The notes beneath the pieces are model-generated. The model saw only the letters and a list, made by a program, of their open reading frames with translations. It did no database searches and was not told the origin of the DNA. From contig LR632930.1 of assembly GCA_902167325.1 (NCBI GenBank), positions 4,464,001 to 4,528,000 of the forward strand: a DNA stretch of 64,000 nt, in the 5' to 3' direction. The position numbers were made by a program, and so were the translations under genes. The first letter of the stretch is position 1, and each line of letters starts with the position of its first letter. Source of the DNA: Chitinophaga pinensis (GTDB lineage: Bacteria > Bacteroidota > Bacteroidia > Chitinophagales > Chitinophagaceae). Positions 1 through 7,441 of this stretch are shown here, piece after piece.

Positions 1-21
1 ACCATATCAAATCCTTAAATT

Positions 22-366
22 ATGGTCACACGAACAAAACCTACTGACATGCAGGAGAAACATCACGAAAACATGCTGATGAAAGATGCCAACAGGCAGG
101 AACGTTTCGGTAAACAGGAATTTAATGACGATGCCAACTACAAGTTGGAAGGATACGACGAAAACGAACAGGACGTAAGAGACCGACGCAATCAGCGTGA
201 AGCGGAATTAGCCGACGGTGACGCTGCCGCACATGGTGAAACTCCCAAAAGAACACCCAGCAGAAGGGGCTTTGCTGCCATGGACAAAGAAAAACAACGC
301 CAGATAGCCAGCAAGGGAGGCAAAGCCTCTCATGGTGGCGGCCGTAAACCCAGCAAACCCCGCTGA
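22..366 (+). CDS. KGG-motif stress-type protein
   Basis: This encodes a 114-residue, very hydrophilic protein with no signal peptide or membrane segment. Its C-terminal third (about residues 83-114) reads GFAAMDKEKQRQIASKGGKA followed by a basic, glycine-rich tail. This matches the short KGG repeat of the YciG/Con-10 type of stress-induced proteins. The N-terminal 80 residues are charged and rich in Asn, Asp, Glu and Arg, look disordered, and match nothing I recognise. KGG proteins are generally small, cytoplasmic and stress- or stationary-phase-linked, but their biochemical role is unclear. A strong terminator follows, so the gene is probably monocistronic, although its promoter lies at or beyond the window edge. 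Confidence 0.75.
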   Translation: MVTRTKPTDMQEKHHENMLMKDANRQERFGKQEFNDDANYKLEGYDENEQDVRDRRNQREAELADGDAAAHGETPKRTPSRRGFAAMDKEKQRQIASKGGKASHGGGRKPSKPR

Positions 367-383
367 GGCACATAACTGCATTT

Positions 384-419
384 AAAAAGCGTGTATCAGA
401 ACCGGTACACGCTTTTTTT
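384..419 (+). terminator. Rho-independent terminator
   Basis: A 12-bp inverted repeat (AAAAAGCGTGTA paired with TACACGCTTTTT) with a short loop runs into seven T residues. It lies 18 bp after the stop of the KGG gene and before the next start codon, so it should end the first transcript. Confidence 0.85.
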
Positions 420-464
420 GTGCGCAACAGTAAATTACCTACTTTGTCATCCAATCAACATCTT

Positions 465-1415
465 ATGAAAGCAGTAGCAGTCAACCAGTTCAAAAGCATC
501 CCCCAGGTAATGGACCTGCCCGAACCACCCCTGAAAGACGGTACCATCCGCATACGGCTCGCCGCGGCAGGACTCAACCCGTTCGACTGGAAGATGGTCG
601 ACGGTATCCTTGAAGAACAAATGCCCCATGTATTCCCAATGATCCTCGGCGTAGATGGCGCAGGCGTGGTGGAAGCCGTTGGCGCAGGCGTGGAACGCTT
701 CAAAACGGGCGACCATGTATATGGACAGATGCTGCATTCCCCGGTAGGTGAAGGGTCGTACGCCGAGTTCGTGACCGTTCCGGAATCGGCTGCTATCGCT
801 ATAGCCCCGCATTCCATTTCACTGGCCGATGCCGCCGCATTACCCACTTCCGGAATGACCGCCCTGCAGCTCATCGAACGGGCCGGCCTTACAGAAGGTC
901 AGAAGTTACTGGTGATAGGTGCCACAGGCGGCGTAGGGTCTTTCATCACGCAAATCGCAAAGGAAAGAGGAATTCATGTCATCGCCACTGTATCGGATGA
1001 GGAAGCCGCTGCAAGGATTCAGCAACTGGGCGCAGCAGAAACCATCAATTACAAAAAGGCACCGGTCGAAGAACAATTTGCCGGAGGGGCCGATGCCCTG
1101 TTCGACCTCGTGGGTAATAAAGCCGGCTTTGAGAAAATGCTGCCGCTCGTAAAGAAAGGCGGCCGGGCATATACCACACAGTTCGTAGCCGATAAAGACC
1201 ACCTGCATGAACAGGGCCTGAAAGGTGGCAACTTCGAGACCAAAGGCTCACCCACCTCCCTCGATGCCCTCCGCGACCTGGTAGATAATGGGAAGCTAAC
1301 CGTACCGGTAGACAGGCGCATACCGCTCGATCAGGCACCTGTGGCCATTGCAGACAGCCGTACGGGCAAAAGCAAAGGCAAAACGATCCTCCTCATTAAC
1401 GAAACGCTGGGTTAA
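465..1415 (+). CDS. NADP-dependent quinone oxidoreductase-like MDR protein
   Basis: This encodes a 316-residue medium-chain dehydrogenase/reductase without structural zinc ligands, most like quinone oxidoreductases and zeta-crystallin-type alkenal reductases. The GroES-like catalytic domain occupies about residues 1-125, and the Rossmann fold has GATGGVGS at residues 152-159. Such enzymes use NADPH to reduce quinones or alpha,beta-unsaturated carbonyls in the cytoplasm, but the substrate cannot be read from sequence. The ATG at 465 starts MKAVAV, the usual beginning of this family. An earlier in-frame codon at 420 lies inside the T-tract of the preceding terminator, so I rejected it. Confidence 0.85.
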   Translation: MKAVAVNQFKSIPQVMDLPEPPLKDGTIRIRLAAAGLNPFDWKMVDGILEEQMPHVFPMILGVDGAGVVEAVGAGVERFKTGDHVYGQMLHSPVGEGSYAEFVTVPESAAIAIAPHSISLADAAALPTSGMTALQLIERAGLTEGQKLLVIGATGGVGSFITQIAKERGIHVIATVSDEEAAARIQQLGAAETINYKKAPVEEQFAGGADALFDLVGNKAGFEKMLPLVKKGGRAYTTQFVADKDHLHEQGLKGGNFETKGSPTSLDALRDLVDNGKLTVPVDRRIPLDQAPVAIADSRTGKSKGKTILLINETLG

Positions 1416-1430
1416 AACCCATATTTACAA

Positions 1431-1471
1431 ACGCCGCCGCGGCACGGGACTTTCCCTGGTTGCGGCGGCGT
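1431..1471. terminator. Terminator hairpin between convergent genes
   Basis: A perfect 10-bp GC-rich stem (ACGCCGCCGC with GCGGCGGCGT) closes a 21-nt loop and is followed by TTGTTTATT on the plus strand. It lies between the stop codons of the convergent MDR and MmcQ genes. The T-rich flank suits termination of the plus-strand gene. Confidence 0.65.
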
Positions 1472-1477
1472 TGTTTA

Positions 1478-1831
1478 TTATCCAAGCTGCTCGCGGGTCT
1501 TTTTGGGCAGTTTGGCTACAACAAGGTCGTAACTCTTCCGTACCCATTCAAGGAGCAGACTGTCAGGAATGGAACCATCAAACAGAATGGTGTTCCAATG
1601 TTTCTTGTTCATATGATACCCCGGCAATACTGCATCATATCGCTCTCTCAGTTCTTCTACTTCTTCAGGGTCACATTTGAGGTTGATGCTTTCAAAAGCA
1701 TCCACATCCACAAGGGCGAACAATTTACCCATCACGGTAAAGACTAGTGTGGTTTCCCCAAACGGAAATCCTTCGGCAGTGCCGGGCAGGGAAAGGCAGT
1801 AGGTTTGCAGTTTCTCCAGATTCATGCCCAC
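1478..1831 (-). CDS. MmcQ/YjbR family protein
   Basis: This encodes a 117-residue protein of the MmcQ/YjbR family, which has a CyaY-like double-wing fold often annotated as DNA-binding. Family hallmarks visible are the N-terminal LSLPGTAEGFPFGE, the central GKLFALVD with INLKCDP, and the C-terminal HMNKKHWNTI followed by LLLEWVRKSYDLVVAKLPKK. The length is typical. Its biochemical function is not established for most members. It converges on the MDR gene. The region upstream of its start contains one copy of a 14-bp repeat that is also found upstream of the gene at 2299. Confidence 0.85.
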   Translation of the reverse strand: MGMNLEKLQTYCLSLPGTAEGFPFGETTLVFTVMGKLFALVDVDAFESINLKCDPEEVEELRERYDAVLPGYHMNKKHWNTILFDGSIPDSLLLEWVRKSYDLVVAKLPKKTREQLG

Positions 1832-2298
1832 AATGTACGAAAACTCCCGGCTGTCAGAAAAGGGCTTTTTATAGATAGGAATCCTTACTTATAAAAGCGC
1901 TATTTTGAACTGATTGTTAAATAAATAATACTGCATACCTTACATTTAATACGAAGCTAAGGCGTTGTAAATCAATCTTTACTTGCAATTAAATGTGAAA
2001 TAAGCCCTGATTGCCAGCTATTTACTTACGGTATAAATTGAAGTACCTGCATGCAAAAAATTAGATGCCAGTTTATTACCTTACAAAGCTAAATCTGAGT
2101 TTTACCTGATAATCCCTGCATCCACCCCGAAAACAGCTTCCCCGGGGGCCAAAAATGGCCTACCTGCTAAGCGTCGCAGTACCGAAATTTACAGCGGTGG
2201 ATTTTCGGATTATTGTAGTGAAAAGCGCTATTTTAGTTCACCATGAAAACCGAAAATGTGAATCCCGGCGTTCCCACCTGCATGCAATTTTTACCTAT
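1832..2298. other. AT-rich divergent intergenic region
   Basis: About 470 bp without a convincing gene, between the minus-strand MmcQ gene and the plus-strand signalling unit. It should hold promoters for both. The only structure I see is the repeated AAAAGCGCTATTTT element, listed separately. An in-frame start at 2155 for the next gene was rejected because it would add 48 residues ahead of the signal-anchor segment. Confidence 0.5.
1893..2234. repeat. Two copies of a 14-bp near-palindrome
   Basis: AAAAGCGCTATTTT occurs at 1893-1906 and again, identically, at 2221-2234. The element is an imperfect palindrome around AGCGCT. The first copy lies 62 bp before the MmcQ start and the second lies 65 bp before the start at 2299. 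This placement suits a shared operator, but there is no further evidence of function. Confidence 0.5.
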
Positions 2299-2937
2299 AT
2301 GAGTACATTAAAATCCATTCTGATCCCAGCCATTACCCTCGCCGCAGGACTTGCCGGAGGCTATTGGTGGGCCGATTCCAAATGTGGTGGTAGCGGCAAG
2401 CCGCACCCTACAGACTCTTCGGAGTATGTCTGCAATTCCAAAACCATCGTGCCTGAAGATGCGCTGATGACGGTAGACACCGCCTTTGCCATGATTGCCC
2501 GGTATGGTGCCAACCTGCCGCCCGATTCCGCGCATACCCGCAGCGTCTGGTTCTCCACCGAGCGTATCCATGCTTTGCTATGCGTGATGCAGCGCGATAA
2601 AATGAGCGGTGTACGGTTCTACCTCGCGAATTATGCTGATGAATATCTCCTGCCCAAAGAGGCAGGTACCATCGGCCACATTCCCATTAAACCCTACTGG
2701 GGGCATACCACTTTTGTGATGGTAACCACCCGGGAGGAAAAGAAAAAGCACATTGACCATATACAGGTCAACCCGGATCACCGGCCTACCAAAGGCATGA
2801 TCCTCACCGGCTTCCCGGATGAAGATGATCCGGAGAATAACGGTGAAATGTGTCCGCCGCCCAAAAACTGCTTCAACCGCGGCGCACTGATGCTGGCTCC
2901 CAATGTCGACAGCACTAAAAAATACATCTACAAATAA
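2299..2937 (+). CDS. Membrane-anchored or secreted hypothetical protein, first gene of signalling unit
   Basis: This encodes a 212-residue protein I do not recognise. It opens with a signal-anchor-like segment (about residues 6-26, ILIPAITLAAGLAGGYWWA), followed by Cys and Gly residues. The rest is soluble and probably periplasmic, with four further cysteines (one near residue 45, one near 95 and the pair in CPPPKNC near the C terminus). The ATG at 2299 places the hydrophobic segment at the N terminus. Its stop overlaps the start of the next gene as TAATG, so the two are translationally coupled. The context (7-TM protein, kinase, regulator) suggests a role in sensing or as the output of the system, which is inference. 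Confidence 0.7.
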   Translation: MSTLKSILIPAITLAAGLAGGYWWADSKCGGSGKPHPTDSSEYVCNSKTIVPEDALMTVDTAFAMIARYGANLPPDSAHTRSVWFSTERIHALLCVMQRDKMSGVRFYLANYADEYLLPKEAGTIGHIPIKPYWGHTTFVMVTTREEKKKHIDHIQVNPDHRPTKGMILTGFPDEDDPENNGEMCPPPKNCFNRGALMLAPNVDSTKKYIYK

Positions 2938-3587
2938 TGCAATATCTGACCGTCAATACGGTAGCCGAATGGATCTGCTTCCTCACCGCCCTTGTCTGCC
3001 TTCGTGGCGACAAGGACCCGGTGTGGAGGCGGTTTCCGTTCTACCTCCTGATTGTGTGCCTCGTGGAAACCGGCGGTATTTACCTGAGAACCGTGCTCCA
3101 AAAGCCGAATGCACCCCTATACAATATTTATATGCTGGCGGAATGCTTCGCCATCACTACCTTCCTGTACCATTTGATGAAACCTTACGGCGTAAGGCTA
3201 TGGGCGCCCATTACATGGGGGGCCATTTTCCTTGCCGCATGGCTGGCAGAATCCTTCAACGGCGGCTTTGAATCGTATTCCCCCCAAACGGCCATCCTGC
3301 TTTCCATCGTAATGGTAGTAGGCTGTTTGTACTATTTTTACCTTGTGCTCCGCAGCGACGGGTACGTCCGCCTTTCCACCCATCCGCCTTTCTGGTGGGC
3401 CAGCGGCACGCTTATGTTCTACTTCGGCGGTATTGCCACCTATATCTTCTTCCAGTATCTGATGGAAGCATCTTCTGTTGAGGGCATCCGCTTTTCACTC
3501 CGTTATGTTATTTTTAAAGTGCTGAACGTGCTGCTGTACGGCAGCTGGACTTACGCTTTTATATGCAGATACCGTCAAACGAAATAA
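2937..3587 (+). CDS. Seven-TM membrane protein
   Basis: This encodes a 216-residue integral membrane protein with about seven hydrophobic segments (roughly residues 5-22, 33-50, 60-81, 88-105, 113-137, 150-175 and 188-212). No known transporter or enzyme motif is visible. Acidic and aromatic residues sit within or near the membrane segments (VETGGIY, MLAECFA). It starts on the stop codon of the preceding gene and overlaps the following kinase gene by 25 bp, so all are expected to be made together. Because that kinase has no sensor domain, this protein is a good candidate for the membrane sensor, by inference only. Confidence 0.75.
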   Translation: MQYLTVNTVAEWICFLTALVCLRGDKDPVWRRFPFYLLIVCLVETGGIYLRTVLQKPNAPLYNIYMLAECFAITTFLYHLMKPYGVRLWAPITWGAIFLAAWLAESFNGGFESYSPQTAILLSIVMVVGCLYYFYLVLRSDGYVRLSTHPPFWWASGTLMFYFGGIATYIFFQYLMEASSVEGIRFSLRYVIFKVLNVLLYGSWTYAFICRYRQTK

Positions 3588-4369
3588 TACCCCTGATCGG
3601 GTGGGTAAGTGCCATCTTCCTCATCGCTCCACTGTTTCTCATCGTGTACGTCAGCGTATACAACTCCCGGAAAAAGAAGCATCAGGAAGAAACCGAGCGC
3701 ATGCGCCATGCGTTCCGTACCGAACTGATGCAGACACAGATGGAGGTGCAGGAACAAACACTCAAAACCATCGGGAACGACCTGCACGATAATATCAACC
3801 AGCTGCTGGGCCTGATGACCATTACCCTCAGCGCCGTTGACCTGTCTGATAAAGACAAAGCAGCAGAGAAGATCGCCGCCGCGGAAGCACTCGCCCGGCG
3901 TTCTATCCGCGAGATCCGTGCCCTGTCGCGCCTCATGCACGGCGAGGAGCTGGTAGGAAAGGGGCTGCCTCATGCCATAGCTTTTGAACTCGACTGGCTG
4001 GAAAAATCCGGCCGGTACCAGATACACCGCACAGGCAACCTCACCGGTATGCCCAAACACCCGGAAACAGAGCTTTTCGTTTTCCGCATCTTCCAGGAAA
4101 CGCTCCACAACATTATCCGTCATGCTAACGCAACTTCGGTTACCGTGGAGCAAAGCTGGCAGGATCAGACCCTTACGCTCAGGCTCATCGATGATGGCGC
4201 CGGCTTCGATGTGGAGGCCGCCCTTGCACAACCATCGGGTATGGGACTTCAGAATATCCGCAAAAGAGCCGCAATGATAGGGGGCGCGGCCGTTATACGG
4301 TCCGTTCCCGGAAAAGGATCTTCCGTTACCATTACCGTTCCCCGATTAAATCCGAACCATGCAACATAA
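3563..4369 (+). CDS. Sensor histidine kinase, NarL-partner (HisKA_3) type
   Basis: This encodes a 268-residue histidine kinase with one N-terminal membrane helix (about residues 12-33), a short coiled coil, a HisKA_3 dimerisation domain and an HATPase_c domain. The phospho-acceptor is H75 in GNDLHDNINQLL. The N box is ETLHNIIRHANA, and the G boxes are DDGAGFD and GMGLQNIRKRA. The protein has no periplasmic or PAS sensor domain and is short for the class, so its input must come from partners. It overlaps the upstream 7-TM gene by 25 bp and the response regulator gene by 11 bp, which indicates tight coupling. It should phosphorylate the regulator encoded next. Confidence 0.93.
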   Translation: MQIPSNEIIPLIGWVSAIFLIAPLFLIVYVSVYNSRKKKHQEETERMRHAFRTELMQTQMEVQEQTLKTIGNDLHDNINQLLGLMTITLSAVDLSDKDKAAEKIAAAEALARRSIREIRALSRLMHGEELVGKGLPHAIAFELDWLEKSGRYQIHRTGNLTGMPKHPETELFVFRIFQETLHNIIRHANATSVTVEQSWQDQTLTLRLIDDGAGFDVEAALAQPSGMGLQNIRKRAAMIGGAAVIRSVPGKGSSVTITVPRLNPNHAT

Positions 4370-5012
4370 CACCATACACATCGCTATCGTAGACGACCAC
4401 ACGCTTTTCCGCCAGGGCCTCACCAGCCTGCTGTCTGAATACCCGGAAATAAAGGTCGCATTCGAAGCTGCCAACGGGTCCGACCTGAAAGAGCGCCTTG
4501 CCGCCACCACCGCGCCCGACGTAGTGTTGATGGATATCAACATGCCGGTGATGGACGGATACGAAACCACCCAATGGCTCAAACAGCACTATCCGGATGT
4601 TAAAGTGCTGGCACTTAGCACATTTGAAGACGATAAACCCATTATCAAAATGCTCAAGAACGGGGCAGGGGGCTACCTCGTAAAAGAATCCCGCATTGCT
4701 GACGTGGTAACGGCCATCCGCACCATCCATGAACAAGGGTACTTCCTAAATGAACTCATTTCCGCCAAAATGCTCCGCAGCATACAGGATAACCCAACAC
4801 CCGGCGCCCTGCAGGTGCAGCTGAGTGATAACGAGATCACATTCCTCCGGCTTTGCTGTTCCGAATTAACCTACAAGGAGATAGCCGCAGAAATGAAACT
4901 AAGTCCGCATACGATCGACAACTACCGCCAGGAGCTTTTCGACCGGCTGGCCATCAAATCCAGAACTGGACTCGTTCTCTTCGCCATCAAAAACGAATTG
5001 TACGCCCCCTGA
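4359..5012 (+). CDS. NarL/FixJ-family response regulator
   Basis: This encodes a 217-residue regulator with a receiver domain (residues about 6-122; acidic pair D12/D13, phospho-acceptor D59 in VVLMDINMPVMDG) and a C-terminal LuxR-type helix-turn-helix (about 150-212, with LTYKEIAAEMKLSPHTIDNY). It is the cognate partner of the kinase whose 3' end it overlaps. It probably activates or represses transcription as a phosphorylated dimer. The target genes are unknown, but the repeated element upstream of the operon is worth testing for autoregulation. A terminator hairpin follows 51 bp after the stop. Confidence 0.95.
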   Translation: MQHNTIHIAIVDDHTLFRQGLTSLLSEYPEIKVAFEAANGSDLKERLAATTAPDVVLMDINMPVMDGYETTQWLKQHYPDVKVLALSTFEDDKPIIKMLKNGAGGYLVKESRIADVVTAIRTIHEQGYFLNELISAKMLRSIQDNPTPGALQVQLSDNEITFLRLCCSELTYKEIAAEMKLSPHTIDNYRQELFDRLAIKSRTGLVLFAIKNELYAP

Positions 5013-5063
5013 ACACACGAAACGTGAAGCTTCTTAAAGTATTCCTGCAGGTTACAACTAAAA

Positions 5064-5092
5064 ATCCCCGGTCCAGATAATGGGCCGGGGAT
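5064..5092 (+). terminator. Terminator hairpin after response regulator
   Basis: An 11-bp stem (ATCCCCGGTCC with GGGCCGGGGAT, one G-T pair) and a 7-nt loop are followed by ATATTTGTTTG. The position just after the signalling operon suits a Rho-independent terminator. Confidence 0.65.
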
Positions 5093-5117
5093 ATATTTGT
5101 TTGCATGGAGTGTGGAA

Positions 5118-5143
5118 ACCGGCGCAGGAGAACCTGCGCCGGT
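5118..5143. terminator. Perfect 11-bp hairpin, likely terminator for minus-strand gene
   Basis: ACCGGCGCAGG and CCTGCGCCGGT pair perfectly around the tetraloop AGAA. On the minus strand it lies 70 bp after the stop of the gene at 5213-5686 and is followed by TTTCC. The T-tract is weak, so an RNA-processing or stability hairpin is possible. Confidence 0.5.
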
Positions 5144-5212
5144 GCTCGTTTCATGTGTTACTAAGTGAAAACTGAAGTAATTGAATAGGGATCAGAGGAA
5201 GCAAAAATGCAA

Positions 5213-5686
5213 TTAGACGACAGATGCCAGCATCCGTGGCTCCATGAATCCGGCTGGTACGCTGGCCACAGTATACCAGGCACCGTCGGATTCGTATTTG
5301 TACGTACAGAAGCCTGATTTCCAGGCATTATCCAGTTCAAGAAAGATTTCCATGTTGGGCTGGGGCACAGCGCTGCTGAAACGGGGGGCCAGATAGGGCA
5401 CACCCATGATGATCAGCACATTAGGGAACTCCACATCAGCAGTCACCGGTGTGGCGAAATAATAGCCCTTCAGGTACGATATACCCAAAGAATGAGGGTG
5501 CGCATTCGCCAGAATCTGGCCGGTACCTGTCAGCTGCCGGGTATCAGGGCAAACACACAGTGAGATATGCAACACCGGCGCGCCGGGTTGATTCACACCG
5601 ATATCCATCTGGACGGAGAACAACCCGTTATGGGCAGGAGCTTCTATGTGAACGGTCTTAAGCATAAGAGAAAAACGATCATTCAA
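5213..5686 (-). CDS. Hypothetical protein, possibly DUF1842-like
   Basis: This encodes a 157-residue protein without a signal peptide or membrane segment. It appears to be mostly beta-strand. The pattern of an N-terminal GLFSVQMDIGV, PGAPVLHISLCVCPDTRQLTG, and a C-terminal DNAWKSGFCTYKYESDGAWY resembles what I remember of DUF1842 proteins, whose function is unknown. This resemblance is from memory and is tentative. Two ATG codons are possible, at 5686 and at 5665, and neither has a clear ribosome-binding site. The gene stands alone, with a hairpin downstream. Confidence 0.6.
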   Translation of the reverse strand: MNDRFSLMLKTVHIEAPAHNGLFSVQMDIGVNQPGAPVLHISLCVCPDTRQLTGTGQILANAHPHSLGISYLKGYYFATPVTADVEFPNVLIIMGVPYLAPRFSSAVPQPNMEIFLELDNAWKSGFCTYKYESDGAWYTVASVPAGFMEPRMLASVV

Positions 5687-5945
5687 ATATCCATAAATGC
5701 GAAAGGCTGTAAAAGGCTGTTTTCCCCCTGAAAAAGGGGGAATTTCAGCTTTTCAGCTGCAAAGTGAAGATTTAGAGGGCTGAAATGCCGGATCACGCAT
5801 GCTCCGCAAAGCACCAGTGACCATCATTGCCAGGTTGGTTTAAAACCGACTGCCGGATACCGTCTAAAAGGTGAAATTATCTGGCTGAAAACAGGAGAGA
5901 GAAGCCTTCCGGAAAATCCCTGAGTTTAAGTACGATCCCGAAGTA

Positions 5946-6074
5946 TCTCTGTAGCCTTCATTAAAGGCATAACTCATTAGGTAGTTGACCGGCGCTAAGG
6001 GATAAAGTATCCCCAAACACCTGATGTACCGGGCAGGCGGGTTTAATCAAACTGTACCTGCGGGTCAGAAGGCT
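5946..6074 (-). pseudogene. Decayed tandem copy of the cupin gene 3' end
   Basis: Immediately downstream of the cupin stop lies a diverged copy of the last 43 or so codons of that gene. The best-preserved part is 5994-6047, which matches 6121-6176 at roughly three quarters identity by eye. On the minus strand it would read IKPACPVHQVFG, against IKPSFPVQRVVFG in the gene. The offset of the aligned AAT is 129 bp, a multiple of three. A 2-bp loss and a 1-bp gain break the frame, so it is not coding. The outer part (5946-5993) aligns only weakly, so its boundary is approximate. Confidence 0.7.
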
Positions 6075-6626
6075 TTAATTCAGGTATTTATCATAAACCG
6101 ATCTGTGCCCCAGTAAGCGGGCTATGGGAGAAAGTACCCCAAAAACTACCCGTTGTACCGGGAATGAGGGCTTAATCATGCGGATTACACCGGAGAATCG
6201 TTTCATCAGCATGGATATCTGCAGGAGTCCGGGCATGCCATTCGGTTTGGTTTTCCCATCTGCTGCAAGGCCCATCAGGGTTTCGAAGAATTCTTCCATG
6301 TTCAGAGCCGGGCGGGCCTGCCAGTTGATGGTGGCAGAAATGGTGCCGTGGTTCCACATGGCATGGGGTGTATTGGGAGGAATTTCCAGCGTATCTCCAA
6401 CTTTCAGTACCCGGGTAGCCCCATGGATCTTAACGGACATTTCACCGGTTAAAATCTCGAAATGTTCGGTCTGCACAGGATGATAATGCATGGGCGGCTC
6501 CACAGAACCGGGTGTATATGTGGATTCCATTTCCAGCAGCGTGCCGGCGGTATCGGCCGCAGTTTGCAGGAAACGGATTTCCTGACCGGTAAACGGGTTC
6601 CTGATAATTTTGTGCTTGTAGGCCAT
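6075..6626 (-). CDS. Cupin-domain protein
   Basis: This encodes a 183-residue protein with a single cupin barrel (about residues 30-105). The metal-binding set is visible as H47 and H49 in PPMHYHP, E54, and H88 in PPNTPHAMWN, so a bound divalent metal is expected. The C-terminal 75 residues form a basic, hydrophobic extension (PVQRVVFGVLSPIARLLGH) of unknown role. Cupins range from enzymes to sugar-binding proteins and the substrate cannot be inferred here. The gene is flanked by long non-coding stretches. A degenerate copy of its own 3' end follows the stop codon. Confidence 0.85.
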   Translation of the reverse strand: MAYKHKIIRNPFTGQEIRFLQTAADTAGTLLEMESTYTPGSVEPPMHYHPVQTEHFEILTGEMSVKIHGATRVLKVGDTLEIPPNTPHAMWNHGTISATINWQARPALNMEEFFETLMGLAADGKTKPNGMPGLLQISMLMKRFSGVIRMIKPSFPVQRVVFGVLSPIARLLGHRSVYDKYLN

Positions 6627-7371
6627 TGGGGGATTATTGGGAAATGCAAAAATAGACCGTTTTCGGGAATAGGATACACGGATGATGAAACGCTCACATG
6701 AATATGCGGTTGGTAGAAAGTACCATTACAGGTACATACAAGCTAAGGGATTGGAAATAGGAAGGCAGGCCATTATTTCGCATAATCTTATTTAACATAA
6801 CATAAATTATAGTATAGAATAAGTTAAGTGAGAGAACGGTAAAAGATCAGTATCAATGTCTTATGGTTTGCCATGATTTGCCGGAATCCCGAAGCAGATC
6901 CTTGTACGCGATTCTCAGCGCCCTGCATAATGACTTAGGATTAATTCCGGGGTTTCCGCGCTGAAGATGATGACAATACGAGTGAGTAATTCAAGTAGAA
7001 TCTCAGGGGTTAAATATTTCGCAATCAATCTGCCATGTGAATTTAATTAACGGAGATCTTAATGATGATTCCACATCAATAACCCTGCCTGAGATTGTCA
7101 TATATCCGGGAAAAATCCAGTTTCCCCCGAATATCGCCATCTCAGCCCCCTATCGGCCCTCACCCATAAAAAATACCATAAAACCCGCCTATTCGTACTG
7201 TAACCGTATCCTGACCAAATAGAAAATGCATTGGCCAAGGTCATGCAGGGATTGCCCATTGTCATTTCCGGCTGAAAATGCCATAAGTAGCTTAGCAAGC
7301 ATACAGTATTGAGAACGTATGGATGGCCATTTTCAGTAAAGGCTGTTTTACAGGCGTTTCGGCCTGGGTTT
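6627..7371. other. Intergenic stretch, no convincing gene
   Basis: About 745 bp in which I see no supported gene or strong structure. It lies upstream of the cupin gene and downstream of PUL A on the same strand. A 61-codon frame at 7037-7222 begins with GTG, has unremarkable composition and was not accepted. Confidence 0.5.
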
Positions 7372-7408
7372 TCTGAAAAAGAGCGGGTGGACCATCTCTG
7401 ATCCACCC
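7372..7408 (-). terminator. Terminator of PUL A
   Basis: On the minus strand, GGGTGGA at 7408-7402 pairs with TCCACCC at 7391-7385 and is followed by a CTCTTTTTC tract. It lies 33 bp after the GH76 stop, so it should end the PUL A transcript. Confidence 0.65.
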
Positions 7409-7441
7409 ACGGTATGTAAGAAAATGGGATGTACAGGTACT

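Noticed and set aside
7037..7222. 61-codon frame with GTG start in the gap before PUL A
   Set aside because: There is no ribosome-binding site, no recognisable motif, and it lies alone in a non-coding stretch. A gene fragment is possible but unsupported.
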